DNA from: an uncultured Candidatus Saccharibacteria bacterium
GTDB lineage: Bacteria > Patescibacteriota > Saccharimonadia > Saccharimonadales > Saccharimonadaceae
Direction of reading: 5' to 3'
Length of the DNA: 64,000 nucleotides
Assembly (NCBI GenBank): GCA_946222675.1
Contig: CAMIMA010000002.1
Location: 1-64,000, forward strand
The position numbers and the translations under genes are program-made. Position 1 is the first letter of the stretch; the number at the start of each line of letters is the position of its first letter. The notes beneath the pieces are model-generated. The model worked only from the letters and a program-made list of their open reading frames with translations. It made no database searches and was not told the DNA's origin. Shown here piece after piece: positions 6,219 to 14,724 of this stretch.

Positions 6219-7085
6219 ATGGAAAATATCAAACAAATATCACCTCTAGACAATGAATTATTACAGCGTACAGCTATAATTGACGACCCAGCAAAAAAGT
6301 TATGGTATATAGGCGAGCTGCCTAAACTGGCGCCAACGGTGGCAATTGTTGGTTCGCGGAAGCCGACTAGCTATGGCCGTGAAATCAGTGCGCGGTTGGT
6401 GACACAGCTGGTGAAACATGGTGTAATTATTGTGAGTGGGCTTGCTTTGGGGCACGATGCTTTGGCTCATAAAGCTGCTTTGGATTCTGGTGGCATCACG
6501 GTTGCCGTGATTGGCAATGGATTAAAGGATATTCATCCACACACTAACCATGCACTAGCGCAGCGAATTGTTGAGAACCATGGATTGATAATTAGCGAAT
6601 ATGAGCCGGATACTCCGGTGCGAGGCTACCAGTTTCTGCAGCGCAATCGTTTGATTAGCGCTTTGGCTGACGTAGTAGTTGTTATAGAAGCCGGTGAACG
6701 CTCGGGGACGTTAAATACCGCTGCGCATGCTTTGGAACAAGGGCGTGATGTCATGGCGGTGCCGGGAAATGTCACTTCGCCGTTGTCGGTTGGATGTAAC
6801 CGTTTGATTGCTCAAGGCGCTGCTCCGGTTTTATGTAGCCAAGACGTGCTCGACCGTCTGGGCATTGCGCCTACAGAGGTAAGTAAAAAAGATGATCATA
6901 AAATACGTTTTAACTCTCCAGAGGCGCAGCTAATTTATGATCATATTTTAGCGGGCGAGACTGACGGCGAAAAACTATGTGCGTCAACCGGTTTAGCGCC
7001 GGCAGACTTTACGGCAGCGTTGACGATGCTGGAATTAAACGCCTATATTCACCCGCTTGGCAATAATCATTGGGGTGCCTGCTAA
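6219..7085 (+). CDS. dprA: DNA-processing protein DprA (RecA loader in natural transformation)
   Basis: Binds incoming single-stranded DNA and loads RecA during transformation. 288 aa. The Rossmann-like core carries the family motifs VAIVGSRKPTSYG, VSGLALGHDALAHKAAL, VIGNGL..IHPHTN, FLQRNRLISALAD, and AGERSGTLNTAAHALEQGRDVMAVPGN (about 35-195). A C-terminal winged-helix-like DprA domain follows (about 225-285). The N-terminal helical domain of larger DprA proteins is reduced. No Shine-Dalgarno site precedes the ATG. Saccharibacteria are known to be naturally competent, which fits. Confidence 0.95.
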   Translation: MENIKQISPLDNELLQRTAIIDDPAKKLWYIGELPKLAPTVAIVGSRKPTSYGREISARLVTQLVKHGVIIVSGLALGHDALAHKAALDSGGITVAVIGNGLKDIHPHTNHALAQRIVENHGLIISEYEPDTPVRGYQFLQRNRLISALADVVVVIEAGERSGTLNTAAHALEQGRDVMAVPGNVTSPLSVGCNRLIAQGAAPVLCSQDVLDRLGIAPTEVSKKDDHKIRFNSPEAQLIYDHILAGETDGEKLCASTGLAPADFTAALTMLELNAYIHPLGNNHWGAC

Positions 7086-7088
7086 CGC

Positions 7089-7117
7089 TTGAGTTTTATT
7101 AAAAAATGTGCTAATAT
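7089..7117 (+). promoter_or_regulatory. str operon promoter
   Basis: TTGAGT (7089-7094), 17-nt spacer ending in TGC, TAATAT (7112-7117). The predicted start is near 7124, giving a leader of about 72 nt. Confidence 0.7.
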
Positions 7118-7133
7118 CTAAGTTGAGTTTCAT

Positions 7134-7162
7134 GCCTCTTATCTGTGCTGAGATGGAGAGGC
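7134..7162 (+). promoter_or_regulatory. leader hairpin upstream of rpsL
   Basis: GCCTCT...AGAGGC (7134-7139 with 7157-7162) with an inner ATCT/AGAT pair. It lies in the 5' leader of the str operon and is not followed by a U-tract, so it may be a ribosomal-protein feedback site rather than a terminator. Confidence 0.4.
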
Positions 7163-7195
7163 GACAATGTTAGATTTAAGGTTAAGAGGAGTTAA

Positions 7196-7609
7196 ATGCC
7201 TACAATTAATCAATTGGTTCGCAAGCCTCGTAAGCGTGCGATCAAAAAATCAAAGTCACCTGCTTTGCAGACGATTCAGAATACTTTAAAGACTCGGGTT
7301 TATCAGCAGAATTCACCATTGAAGCGTGGTGTTTGTGTAAAGGTTACTACCAAGACCCCAAAGAAGCCTAACTCAGCTATGCGTAAGGTAGCTCGTGTGC
7401 GCTTGACTAATGGTCAGGAAGTTTGGGCCTACATTGGTGGTGAAAAGCATAATCTACAGGAACACGCCGTAGTCTTGGTACGCGGTGGCCGTGTGCCTGA
7501 CTTGCCAGGTGTGCGTTACCACATCGTTCGTGGTGCGCTCGACCTTCAGGGTGTTGATGGCCGTAAGCGCGGTCGCAGTAAGTATGGTGCTAAGAAAGGA
7601 GACAAATAA
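7196..7609 (+). CDS. rpsL: 30S ribosomal protein S12
   Basis: Decoding-centre protein. 137 aa. It begins PTINQLVRKPRKR and contains the near-invariant TPKKPNSAMRKVARVRLTNG and GGRVPDLPGVRYHIVRGALD loops. The streptomycin-relevant PKKPNS segment is wild type. First gene of the str operon; AGGAG 6 nt before ATG; 2 nt separate its stop from rpsG. Confidence 0.98.
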   Translation: MPTINQLVRKPRKRAIKKSKSPALQTIQNTLKTRVYQQNSPLKRGVCVKVTTKTPKKPNSAMRKVARVRLTNGQEVWAYIGGEKHNLQEHAVVLVRGGRVPDLPGVRYHIVRGALDLQGVDGRKRGRSKYGAKKGDK

Positions 7610-7611
7610 TC

Positions 7612-8091
7612 ATGCCACGTAAGACAACTAAGTCTCTAGCACGCCAAATCAATCCAGACCGTAAGTACAATAGCGTACTAGTGCAACGTTTAATCAACAA
7701 GTCAATGTTGGACGGCAAGAAGCTAGCCGCTGAGCGGATGGTTTATGAGGCGCTTGAGACCGCTGCTAAGAAAGTTAAGAGCGAAAACCCACTAGAGGTA
7801 CTCGAAACTGCTATGAAGAACATCTCACCTGAATATGAGGTGAAGAGTCGCCGTGTTGGTGGTGCTAACTACCAGATTCCATTCCCAATTAAGGGTCGTC
7901 GCCAAGAGCACTTTGCCTTTATGTGGCTAGTGCAGTCTGCTCGTGCTCGCAAGGGTATGCCATATGCCGACCGTTTAGCTGCTGAGATTGTTGATGCTGT
8001 TAATCAAACTGGTGCAGCTTATAAGAAGAAGGAAGATACGCATCGCATGGCCGAGGCTAACCGCGCCTTTGCTCACTTTGCGCGTGCTTAA
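7612..8091 (+). CDS. rpsG: 30S ribosomal protein S7
   Basis: Primary 16S-binding protein of the 30S head. 159 aa. Typical features are DRKYNSVLVQRLINKSMLDGKK, GGANYQIPFPIKGRRQEHFAFMWLVQSARARKG and the C-terminal KKEDTHRMAEANRAFAHFA helix. AAAGGAG lies within the end of rpsL. Confidence 0.98.
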   Translation: MPRKTTKSLARQINPDRKYNSVLVQRLINKSMLDGKKLAAERMVYEALETAAKKVKSENPLEVLETAMKNISPEYEVKSRRVGGANYQIPFPIKGRRQEHFAFMWLVQSARARKGMPYADRLAAEIVDAVNQTGAAYKKKEDTHRMAEANRAFAHFARA

Positions 8092-8110
8092 TTAATTTAG
8101 GAAGGATAAA

Positions 8111-10195
8111 ATGGCAGAACAAAAGATTCCGATGGAGAAATTCCGCAATATTGGTATTATTGCTCATATTGATGCTGGCAAGACTACCACTACTGAGGGT
8201 ATTCTATACCGCACTGGCCTAGTGCATAAAATTGGTGAAGTACACGAAGGTGACACCACTACCGACTTTATGGAGCAGGAGCGTGAGCGCGGTATTACCA
8301 TCGCTAGTGCAGCTGTTACTTGTTATTGGGAAGGCTGCCACATTAACATCATCGATACCCCAGGGCATATCGACTTTACCGCTGAGGTGGAGCGCTCATT
8401 GCGCGTGCTCGATGGCGCAGTCTGTGTGCTTGATGGCAAGATGGGCGTGGAGGCTCAGACTGAAACTGTGTGGCGTCAGGCCAACAAGTACGGCGTGCCA
8501 CGTTTGATTTTTATCAACAAGATTAACCAAATCGGTGGTGATTTCTATAAGTCACTTGAGTCAGTCCACAACCGTTTGAGCAAAAATGCTTTGCCGGTAC
8601 ATCTACCAATTGGTTTTGAAAAGACTATTAATGGTGTGGTTGACCTTATCAATATGAAGTCTTACACCTATAAGGAATTCAATGACCACAAGTTGGTTGA
8701 AGGTGAGATTCCAGCTGATATGGTTGAAAAGGCTAAGGAATATCGTACTAAGCTAGTTGAGAAGGCGGTTGAGGCTGATGATGCGCTGTTTGAGCGCTAT
8801 CTAGCCGAAGGCGAAGATTCTATTACTCAGGAAGAACTGGTTCGCTGCTTGCGTAAGCTCGTAGTGAATGGTGACTTCTACCTAGTGACCGGTGGTGATG
8901 GCCGCGGTGTGATTGTGGAGAAGTTACTAGACCTAGTTGTTGACTACTTGCCATCGCCGGCTGATACCCCGAACATTAAGGGTACCGACCCGAAGACTGG
9001 CGACGAAGTTGACCGTAAGCCAGATGAGCATGAGCCACTATCAGTACTAGCCTTCAAGGTGGCAACTGACCCATTTGTTGGTAAATTGATTTATGTTCGC
9101 GTTTACTCTGGTGTGCTTGAATCTGGTTCATATGTCTTAAATAGTAACACTGGTGAGAAGGAGCGCATTGGCCGTATCGTTCGCATGTTCGCTGATAAGC
9201 GTGATGAGATTAAAGAAGTTAAGGCTGGCGATATCGCTGCCGTGATTGGCCTTAAGCACACTACTACTGGTAACACATTGTGTGACCCAGCTAAGCCAAT
9301 TCACCTTGAGTCAATTGACTTCGTTGAACCACCAGTATCAATTGCAGTTGAGCCAAAGACTAAGGCTGACCAGGAAAAGATGGCAATTGGTTTGCAGCGC
9401 CTAGCTGAAGAGGACCCAACCTTCCGTGTTCACACTGATGAAGAAACTGGTCAAACCATTATTTCTGGTATGGGCGAGCTTCACCTTGAGATTATCGTTG
9501 ACCGCCTGCACCGCGAGTTTAACGTTGAAGCTAACACCGGTAAACCACAGGTGGCTTATCGCGAGACGATTCGTGGTACTTCAGAGGTACAGGGTAAGTA
9601 CATCAAGCAGTCTGGTGGTCGTGGTCAGTATGGTGATGTTTGGGTTAAATTTGAACCAAATGAGCCAGGTAAGGGCTTTGAGTTTGTTGACCAGATTAAG
9701 GGTGGCGTGGTGCCACAGGAATATCGTCCAGCAGTTAAGGCTGGTATTACTGAGACGCTTGATGGCGGCGTGATTGCCGGTTATCCAGTGGTTGACGTAA
9801 AGGCTACTCTGTACGATGGTTCATACCACGAAGTCGACTCTTCTGAAATGGCGTTTAAGATGGCTGGTGCCTTGGCGACACGTGATGGTGTTAAGCAGGC
9901 CAAGCCAGTTCTACTTGAGCCAATCATGAAGCTAAATATCGTTACCCCTGAGGAATTCATGGGTGATGTGATTGGCGACTTGAACTCACGCCGTGGTCGA
10001 GTTGAATCGATGTCTGATCTAATGGGCGGTGCCAAGCAAATTGTTGGCTTTGCTCCACTGGGTGAGTTGTTCGGTTATACTACTGACCTACGTTCGATGT
10101 CACAAGGTCGTGCTGCTTCTTCAATGGAGCTTGATAAGTACGAAGAAGTGCCAAATAACGTGGCGCAGAAGATTATTGAAGAGCGCAATAAGTAA
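8111..10195 (+). CDS. fusA: elongation factor G
   Basis: Translocase GTPase, 694 aa, full length. G motifs: AHIDAGKTTTTEGILYRTG (P-loop), RGITIASAA (switch I), DTPGHIDF (switch II), NKIN. Domains II-V follow, with GMGELHLEIIVDRL in domain III and YRETIRG at the domain III/IV boundary. AGGAAGGAT precedes the ATG. It is the last gene of the operon and is followed directly by a terminator; tuf and rpsJ, which often follow, are not here. Confidence 0.99.
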   Translation: MAEQKIPMEKFRNIGIIAHIDAGKTTTTEGILYRTGLVHKIGEVHEGDTTTDFMEQERERGITIASAAVTCYWEGCHINIIDTPGHIDFTAEVERSLRVLDGAVCVLDGKMGVEAQTETVWRQANKYGVPRLIFINKINQIGGDFYKSLESVHNRLSKNALPVHLPIGFEKTINGVVDLINMKSYTYKEFNDHKLVEGEIPADMVEKAKEYRTKLVEKAVEADDALFERYLAEGEDSITQEELVRCLRKLVVNGDFYLVTGGDGRGVIVEKLLDLVVDYLPSPADTPNIKGTDPKTGDEVDRKPDEHEPLSVLAFKVATDPFVGKLIYVRVYSGVLESGSYVLNSNTGEKERIGRIVRMFADKRDEIKEVKAGDIAAVIGLKHTTTGNTLCDPAKPIHLESIDFVEPPVSIAVEPKTKADQEKMAIGLQRLAEEDPTFRVHTDEETGQTIISGMGELHLEIIVDRLHREFNVEANTGKPQVAYRETIRGTSEVQGKYIKQSGGRGQYGDVWVKFEPNEPGKGFEFVDQIKGGVVPQEYRPAVKAGITETLDGGVIAGYPVVDVKATLYDGSYHEVDSSEMAFKMAGALATRDGVKQAKPVLLEPIMKLNIVTPEEFMGDVIGDLNSRRGRVESMSDLMGGAKQIVGFAPLGELFGYTTDLRSMSQGRAASSMELDKYEEVPNNVAQKIIEERNK

Positions 10196-10214
10196 TTGAT
10201 ACTTCAATAAAGTG

Positions 10215-10239
10215 AACTCCCCTGAACATCAGGGGAGTT
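10215..10239 (+). terminator. rho-independent terminator after fusA
   Basis: AACTCCCCTGA-aca-TCAGGGGAGTT followed by TT; a perfect 11-bp stem. Confidence 0.9.
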
Positions 10240-10246
10240 TTGCTTG

Positions 10247-10255
10247 TGCTATAAT
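10247..10255 (+). promoter_or_regulatory. extended -10 promoter (TGCTATAAT)
   Basis: TGC-TATAAT with a 24-nt interval to the next start codon, which includes AAGGAGGG. This gene therefore has an ordinary leader, unlike many others here. Confidence 0.65.
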
Positions 10256-10279
10256 AGTACTATTAATAAGGAGGGACTA

Positions 10280-11464
10280 GTGTTCAAGAAATCACAACAT
10301 AATCCGGCGGATGATTTTGCTTACCTGCCTGATGGTGCGATATATTTTGATTCAGCCTGTCAGAGTCTTCGTCCGCAGCCTGTTATTGATGCGATGCGTC
10401 AATATTATCAAGAGTTCAATTCTTGTGGTGAACGTGTGCGTTATGAGTGGGGTTTGAAGGTTGATCAACAAGTTACTGCTGTACGTAAGACGATTTTAAA
10501 GGCGTTAAAGCTATCGGAGCACGATTATTTTGTAAGTTTTACGCTTAATACCACGTATGGGCTTAATTTGCTGCAGAGCCAGTTAGATACAACTAAGTTC
10601 AAGCGAATTATTACGAGCGAGATTGAACATAACTCTACGTTTTTGTCGACAATAGCATTAAGCAAGCGTACCGGCTTGGAACGAATCGTGGTGCCACGCA
10701 ATGACGATGGTACAGTCGATATTAACCAACTAGACCTTGATGGTGCTATCGTGGTAATGAATGCGGTTTCCAACATTGATGGTCGCCAGCTAAAGAATAT
10801 TGCCGAGCTTACTAAACGAATTCACGCGGCGGGCGGTATTATGATTATTGATGCAGCGCAGACCATGTCGCATTATCGTGATTTAATTACTGGCGTGCCG
10901 GCTGATGCGATTTGCTTTTCGTCGCACAAGATGTACGGGCCAAGCCTAGGTGTAATGGTGGTGCGACGTAGCTTGTTGCAAAATATGTCGATTGGGTTCG
11001 TTGGCGGTGGCATGGTCGACGATGTGGAACGAGATAGCTACCAACTGTCGGCTGAACATAAGGAGCACGACTATACGGCATTTGAGGCTGGGCTGCAGCT
11101 GTATGCCGAAATTATTGGTCTCGGTGCGGCATTTAAGTGGATGGACGAGGTGCATAAGTCGGACTATACTTTAGACTATGCTGGTCAGGTAATTGAGCTT
11201 TTAAAGTCAAAGCCGGGTGTACATGTGCTAAATGCCGAGGTGACACCGACAATTAGTTTCTATCATGATACCATTGATGGCCATTTGATTGCTGAGGCGT
11301 TGTCTGACGCTGGCATTATGGCGCGAAGTGGTTATTTCTGTGTGCATTATTATTTGAAGCACGTTAAGCAATATCCACCACTGGTGCGTCTGTCGCTTGG
11401 CATACATAATCGTCAGTCGGATGTTGACCGCTTTGCTAAAGCGATTGAGGGGTGGGCTAAGTGA
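10280..11464 (+). CDS. class V aminotransferase / cysteine desulfurase-like (SufS/CsdA type)
   Basis: PLP enzyme, 394 aa from GTG 10280 (AAGGAGGG upstream). Signatures: YFDSACQSLRPQPV at the N-terminus, TSEIEHNSTFLS (desulfurase TxxEHxSN region), MIIDAAQTMSH (PLP-ring Asp and following Gln/His), SSHKMYGPSLGVMVVR (Schiff-base Lys), and ARSGYFCVHYYL, equivalent to the SufS active-site Cys loop RTGHHCA. That Cys supports sulfur mobilisation for Fe-S clusters or tRNA thiolation. No suf/isc genes lie nearby. The 4-nt overlap with the next gene, a membrane thiol protein, suggests co-translation. Confidence 0.8.
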   Translation: MFKKSQHNPADDFAYLPDGAIYFDSACQSLRPQPVIDAMRQYYQEFNSCGERVRYEWGLKVDQQVTAVRKTILKALKLSEHDYFVSFTLNTTYGLNLLQSQLDTTKFKRIITSEIEHNSTFLSTIALSKRTGLERIVVPRNDDGTVDINQLDLDGAIVVMNAVSNIDGRQLKNIAELTKRIHAAGGIMIIDAAQTMSHYRDLITGVPADAICFSSHKMYGPSLGVMVVRRSLLQNMSIGFVGGGMVDDVERDSYQLSAEHKEHDYTAFEAGLQLYAEIIGLGAAFKWMDEVHKSDYTLDYAGQVIELLKSKPGVHVLNAEVTPTISFYHDTIDGHLIAEALSDAGIMARSGYFCVHYYLKHVKQYPPLVRLSLGIHNRQSDVDRFAKAIEGWAK

Positions 11465-12531
11465 TTTGTATTGCGGCATTTATCATTTTGGCCGTTGCCG
11501 TGCTGGCGGTGCCGATTATACGGCTGTTTAATCGTAAACTGGCCGCGGGTATTATGCAGGCGTTTAAGCGCTCAGTTTATTGTTTTACGCGCCACGTGAC
11601 GTTGCGTGCGTGCGATTCGACATTTAAGGATGATATAAAGGGCGCATTGCTACGTAAAGTAGTATTAAAACACCCTGACTGGGTAAAACCGCTGTCTGGG
11701 CTTATCGAGGCTGGCTCGGTATTGATTATTGTTGTGACTATCTGGTCGCTATTAGTTGGTACGCGTTCGCTGGTGGCACTCTATGTTTATGGCACTTGTG
11801 ACATCGAGCAGCCATCAGCTTGTTCACTAGCGAAAGCTGAGGCGTGCTCAATCGATAGTAAACCGATTAGTATGTGGCAACATCCGTTAAAGTGGACTGG
11901 TAAGTGGTTTGGTGATTTTGGGGAAGCAATTGCAGCCATTCCTGACCGGATGAAGCATTGGAATCCGCAAGAGTATGTATTGCAGCCGACGCCATATTAC
12001 AACAAGTTTGACAGTAAAAAGCCGCTTGCACTAGATATTTTTGATCCGGGTTGTATAGTTTGTAAGAAGTCGTTCCAGCGCCAGTTGACAACGGGGTTCT
12101 TCGATAAGTATAACGTGACTTTACTGCCATACGCAATTGAGGGTGAGCATGGGACGAAGTTTGCTAATTCTGGCACAGTGGTAAAGTATATGCTGGCTAC
12201 AGTGCAGCAGCCATTGAATAGTGGCCGCCCAGTAATCTGGCAGATGGCGCAACAGATGTATACCAAGAAAGATAAGGATGGTATCGATTACCAGACAGCC
12301 TTTAACTTCGGCTATTCAACCGAGCAGGCCGAACAAACACTGCAGTCATGGCTCAAGGAATTTGGCTACAACGATGAACAGGTGCAGCAGATTGTGAAGT
12401 TTGTACATTCTGATGCGGCAAATAAGGCGGTTGAGCATATTGCTCAAACTATCAAGACGAGAATTAAGACCAAGAAGATTCCAACGATGATTTTTGATGG
12501 TCAGCGTCACGATGGCGAGTATAAACAGTAG
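11461..12531 (+). CDS. membrane-anchored DsbA-like thioredoxin-fold protein
   Basis: 356 aa, GTG start overlapping the preceding stop (ATG/GTG-TGA type). An N-terminal helix (IAAFIILAVAVLAVPIIRLF) and a second helix at about 80-100 (IEAGSVLIIVVTIWSLLVG) flank a basic loop. Then comes an extracytoplasmic thioredoxin-fold domain with CIVC at about 197-200 (LDIFDPGCIVCKKSFQ), a long helical insertion, and a C-terminal KKIPTMIFDG with the expected cis-Pro. Likely a thiol-disulfide oxidoreductase for exported proteins. Pairing with the upstream desulfurase-like gene is unusual. Confidence 0.65.
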   Translation: MICIAAFIILAVAVLAVPIIRLFNRKLAAGIMQAFKRSVYCFTRHVTLRACDSTFKDDIKGALLRKVVLKHPDWVKPLSGLIEAGSVLIIVVTIWSLLVGTRSLVALYVYGTCDIEQPSACSLAKAEACSIDSKPISMWQHPLKWTGKWFGDFGEAIAAIPDRMKHWNPQEYVLQPTPYYNKFDSKKPLALDIFDPGCIVCKKSFQRQLTTGFFDKYNVTLLPYAIEGEHGTKFANSGTVVKYMLATVQQPLNSGRPVIWQMAQQMYTKKDKDGIDYQTAFNFGYSTEQAEQTLQSWLKEFGYNDEQVQQIVKFVHSDAANKAVEHIAQTIKTRIKTKKIPTMIFDGQRHDGEYKQ

Positions 12532-12536
12532 TGTAG

Positions 12537-12542
12537 TATAAT
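12537..12542 (+). promoter_or_regulatory. -10 box 7 nt before dus start
   Basis: TATAAT at 12537-12542, ATG at 12550, no Shine-Dalgarno site. Confidence 0.6.
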
Positions 12543-12549
12543 AGTAGCT

Positions 12550-13512
12550 ATGAACTTTTGGGATGAATTGCCGGACGGCTTTCTGATTTTGGCGCCTATG
12601 GAAGAGGTGACAGATATTGTTTTTCGGCATACCGTAGCTAAGGCGGGTCGGCCAGAAGTATTTTATACTGAATTTACTAATGCAGCGAGCTTTTGTAGTG
12701 AGGCCGGTCGATTAGCTACTGCAGGTCGTTTAGCGCACGATAGTGGCGAGAGCCCACTAGTGGCACAAATTTGGGGCACCAATCCAGAGCAGTTTGCGGC
12801 AATGAGTCAAGCTTTGCGTGACCAGGGGTTTGACGGTGTTGATATCAATATGGGGTGTCCAGCGAAGCATGTGGTAAAATCGGGCGCTGGTTCGGGATTA
12901 ATCGGTCAAACGGACTTAGCGGCGCGGTTAATTGAAGCAGCAAAAGCTGGTGGTTTGCCGGTGTCGGTCAAGACACGTCTTGGCGTGCGCCACACTGATG
13001 AGTGGCGACCATGGTTGACGGCTCTATTAGAGCAAAACATTGTTAATCTGACGGTTCATTTGCGTACTAGGAAAGAAATGAGCAAGGTGCCAGCACATTA
13101 TGAGCTAATTGATGAAATTTGTGCTTTGCGCGACAGTATAGCACCGCAGACCAAACTGACAATCAACGGTGATATTAGAGACCGGAACCATGTCCGTGAG
13201 CTAAAGTTGGCGCATCCAGGTGTCAACGGCTTTATGATTGGTCGTGGCGTGTTTGCAAATCCGTTTTGCTTTGCTGACTCGCCAGAGGGGCATACTCAGG
13301 CGGAATTAATCGAGCTGATGCGTTATCAGTTGGACCAGTATGATGAATACCAGATCATCAATGAGAAGTTTACACGTAAGTTTGACCCGTTGAAGCATTT
13401 CTTTAAGATTTATCTCAATGGCTTTAACGGCGCCGCGAAGGTGCGTGAGGCTGCTTATAATTGTACTACAACTGAGGCGGTGCGACAGGTGCTGAAACAA
13501 GCTGGGCTATAA
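12550..13512 (+). CDS. dus: tRNA-dihydrouridine synthase
   Basis: FMN-dependent reduction of uridines in tRNA D-loops. 320 aa TIM barrel. LAPMEEVTDIVFR at the N-terminus binds FMN; VAQIWGTNPEQF; GVDINMGCPAKHVVKSGAGSGLI includes the catalytic Cys of MGCP; VSVKTRLG; LTVHLRTRKEM; TINGDIRD and GFMIGRGVFANPF at the flavin phosphate site. Single gene, probably leaderless, ended by a terminator. Confidence 0.93.
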   Translation: MNFWDELPDGFLILAPMEEVTDIVFRHTVAKAGRPEVFYTEFTNAASFCSEAGRLATAGRLAHDSGESPLVAQIWGTNPEQFAAMSQALRDQGFDGVDINMGCPAKHVVKSGAGSGLIGQTDLAARLIEAAKAGGLPVSVKTRLGVRHTDEWRPWLTALLEQNIVNLTVHLRTRKEMSKVPAHYELIDEICALRDSIAPQTKLTINGDIRDRNHVRELKLAHPGVNGFMIGRGVFANPFCFADSPEGHTQAELIELMRYQLDQYDEYQIINEKFTRKFDPLKHFFKIYLNGFNGAAKVREAAYNCTTTEAVRQVLKQAGL

Positions 13513-13527
13513 GTTACATAATACAAA

Positions 13528-13550
13528 ACTCCCTGGTTAAACCAGGGAGT
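13528..13550 (+). terminator. rho-independent terminator after dus
   Basis: ACTCCCTGG...CCAGGGAGT stem with a short loop. It lies between dus and the opposite-strand tRNA-Leu and may serve both. Confidence 0.85.
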
Positions 13551-13559
13551 AATAATTAT

Positions 13560-13646
13560 TGGTGGGCGAAGAGGGACTTGAACCCTCACGATATTACTAT
13601 CAGCAGATTTTAAGTCTGCAGCGTCTACCAATTCCGCCATTCGCCC
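13560..13646 (-). tRNA. tRNA-Leu (anticodon UAA)
   Basis: Reading the minus strand: acceptor GGGCGAA pairs with TTCGCCC, discriminator A and encoded CCA; D-arm GGCGGAATTGGTAGACGC; anticodon stem GCAGA/TCTGC around CTTAAAA (anticodon TAA); a long variable arm typical of tRNA-Leu; T-arm GAGGGTTCAAGTCCCTC. 87 nt including CCA. Confidence 0.95.
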
Positions 13647-13705
13647 GCGGAACTAAAATAATTATACAAAACATTATGGCTCTTGGCAAGGTGCTAGATA
13701 CATAG

Positions 13706-13711
13706 TAAAAT
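13706..13711 (+). promoter_or_regulatory. -10 box (TAAAAT) 8 nt before sortase start
   Basis: TAAAAT ends at 13711; ATG at 13720; no Shine-Dalgarno site. Confidence 0.5.
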
Positions 13712-13719
13712 GATAGTAG

Positions 13720-14724
13720 ATGAGTGGGGATCAACAAGTAGATAAAAATAATATCCGACGCGTTTTTATGTCGGATCGCCCACATAGTACAAAAACGTTA
13801 ACCCATACCACAGTAATTAATCCATTAGTTACAAATAAGTCAGTGGAGCGACCAGCTGCAATAACGGACGCCGAGCAACGCTATCATCAGGCGTGGCAAC
13901 AGTATTATCAGCGTTATTATCAGAATTATTATATGGCCGAGTTGGCCAAACAGCGCGAACGGTTTGCGCGCCAACTTGCTCAAGTAAAAGACAAGCGTGA
14001 GGCCGACGGCGTGTTGGAACAACGAGAGTTGCAGGCTCGTTTAAAGTCCCAAGTTCGTGAGCAGGCCTCTAGCGCGGTTATGCCAGTGGTAAACTTATTG
14101 ACTCGTTGGCGACAGCAAGTTTGGTTTTGGCCGGCGGTTGTGGGCGCGTGCATTGTGCTAATCGTGGCAATAGTGCAATTTAGTGCTATTTGGCAGGCGC
14201 AGTGGTTAGCCTTTACGCGGCCAGCTCTTGGCAAATCTAATACTACGTTAATTGGCGATGGCAATTATGGCCAGCCAATCGGCAATGAGCCGCGAGTAAT
14301 TATCCCGAAGCTAAATGTTGATGCGCCGGTGACGTATGGACTTACTGATGTTAGTGAACGAATTGTCCAACAGGCGTTGCGAGACGGTGCAGTGAATTAT
14401 CCGGTAACTGATAATGCGCGGTCCTTGCCTGGACAAAAAGGCAACACAGTTATTCTTGGTCATTCGAGCGCTAGTTTTTTGGCTCCCGGTAATTATAAGT
14501 TTATCTTTGTTCAGCTAAACCAGTTGGTAGCTGGTGATATATTCTTTTTGGACTATGGTGGGCATCGTTATGCTTATAAAGTGGTCAATAAGCGTGTAAT
14601 CAACCCAAACCAGTTGGATCAGTTGAATTTAGGTACCGATAAGGCCTACGCCACACTGGTGACCTGCGATCCGCCGGGAACTACAGCCAAGCGCTTACTT
14701 GTGATAGCTGAGCAAGTTAGTTAG
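13720..14724 (+). CDS. sortase-family transpeptidase with long cytoplasmic N-region
   Basis: 334 aa. Residues 1-130 are polar and charged, with a Tyr/Gln-rich coiled segment (YHQAWQQYYQRYYQNYY). A single membrane helix at about 138-160 (VWFWPAVVGACIVLIVAIVQF) is followed by the sortase barrel outside. The catalytic triad is visible: His in ILGHSSASF (about 247), Cys in LVTCDPPGTTAKR (about 316) and Arg in the same segment (about 324). The TLVTCxPPG Cys loop is like that of class C/E enzymes. The N-terminal cytoplasmic region is much longer than usual. No LPxTG protein is adjacent; the possible partners are not known. Confidence 0.85.
   Translation: MSGDQQVDKNNIRRVFMSDRPHSTKTLTHTTVINPLVTNKSVERPAAITDAEQRYHQAWQQYYQRYYQNYYMAELAKQRERFARQLAQVKDKREADGVLEQRELQARLKSQVREQASSAVMPVVNLLTRWRQQVWFWPAVVGACIVLIVAIVQFSAIWQAQWLAFTRPALGKSNTTLIGDGNYGQPIGNEPRVIIPKLNVDAPVTYGLTDVSERIVQQALRDGAVNYPVTDNARSLPGQKGNTVILGHSSASFLAPGNYKFIFVQLNQLVAGDIFFLDYGGHRYAYKVVNKRVINPNQLDQLNLGTDKAYATLVTCDPPGTTAKRLLVIAEQVS

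Noticed and set aside
13980..14264. Minus-strand ORF inside the sortase gene
   Set aside because: Antisense shadow of a gene with clear catalytic motifs; no start signal.
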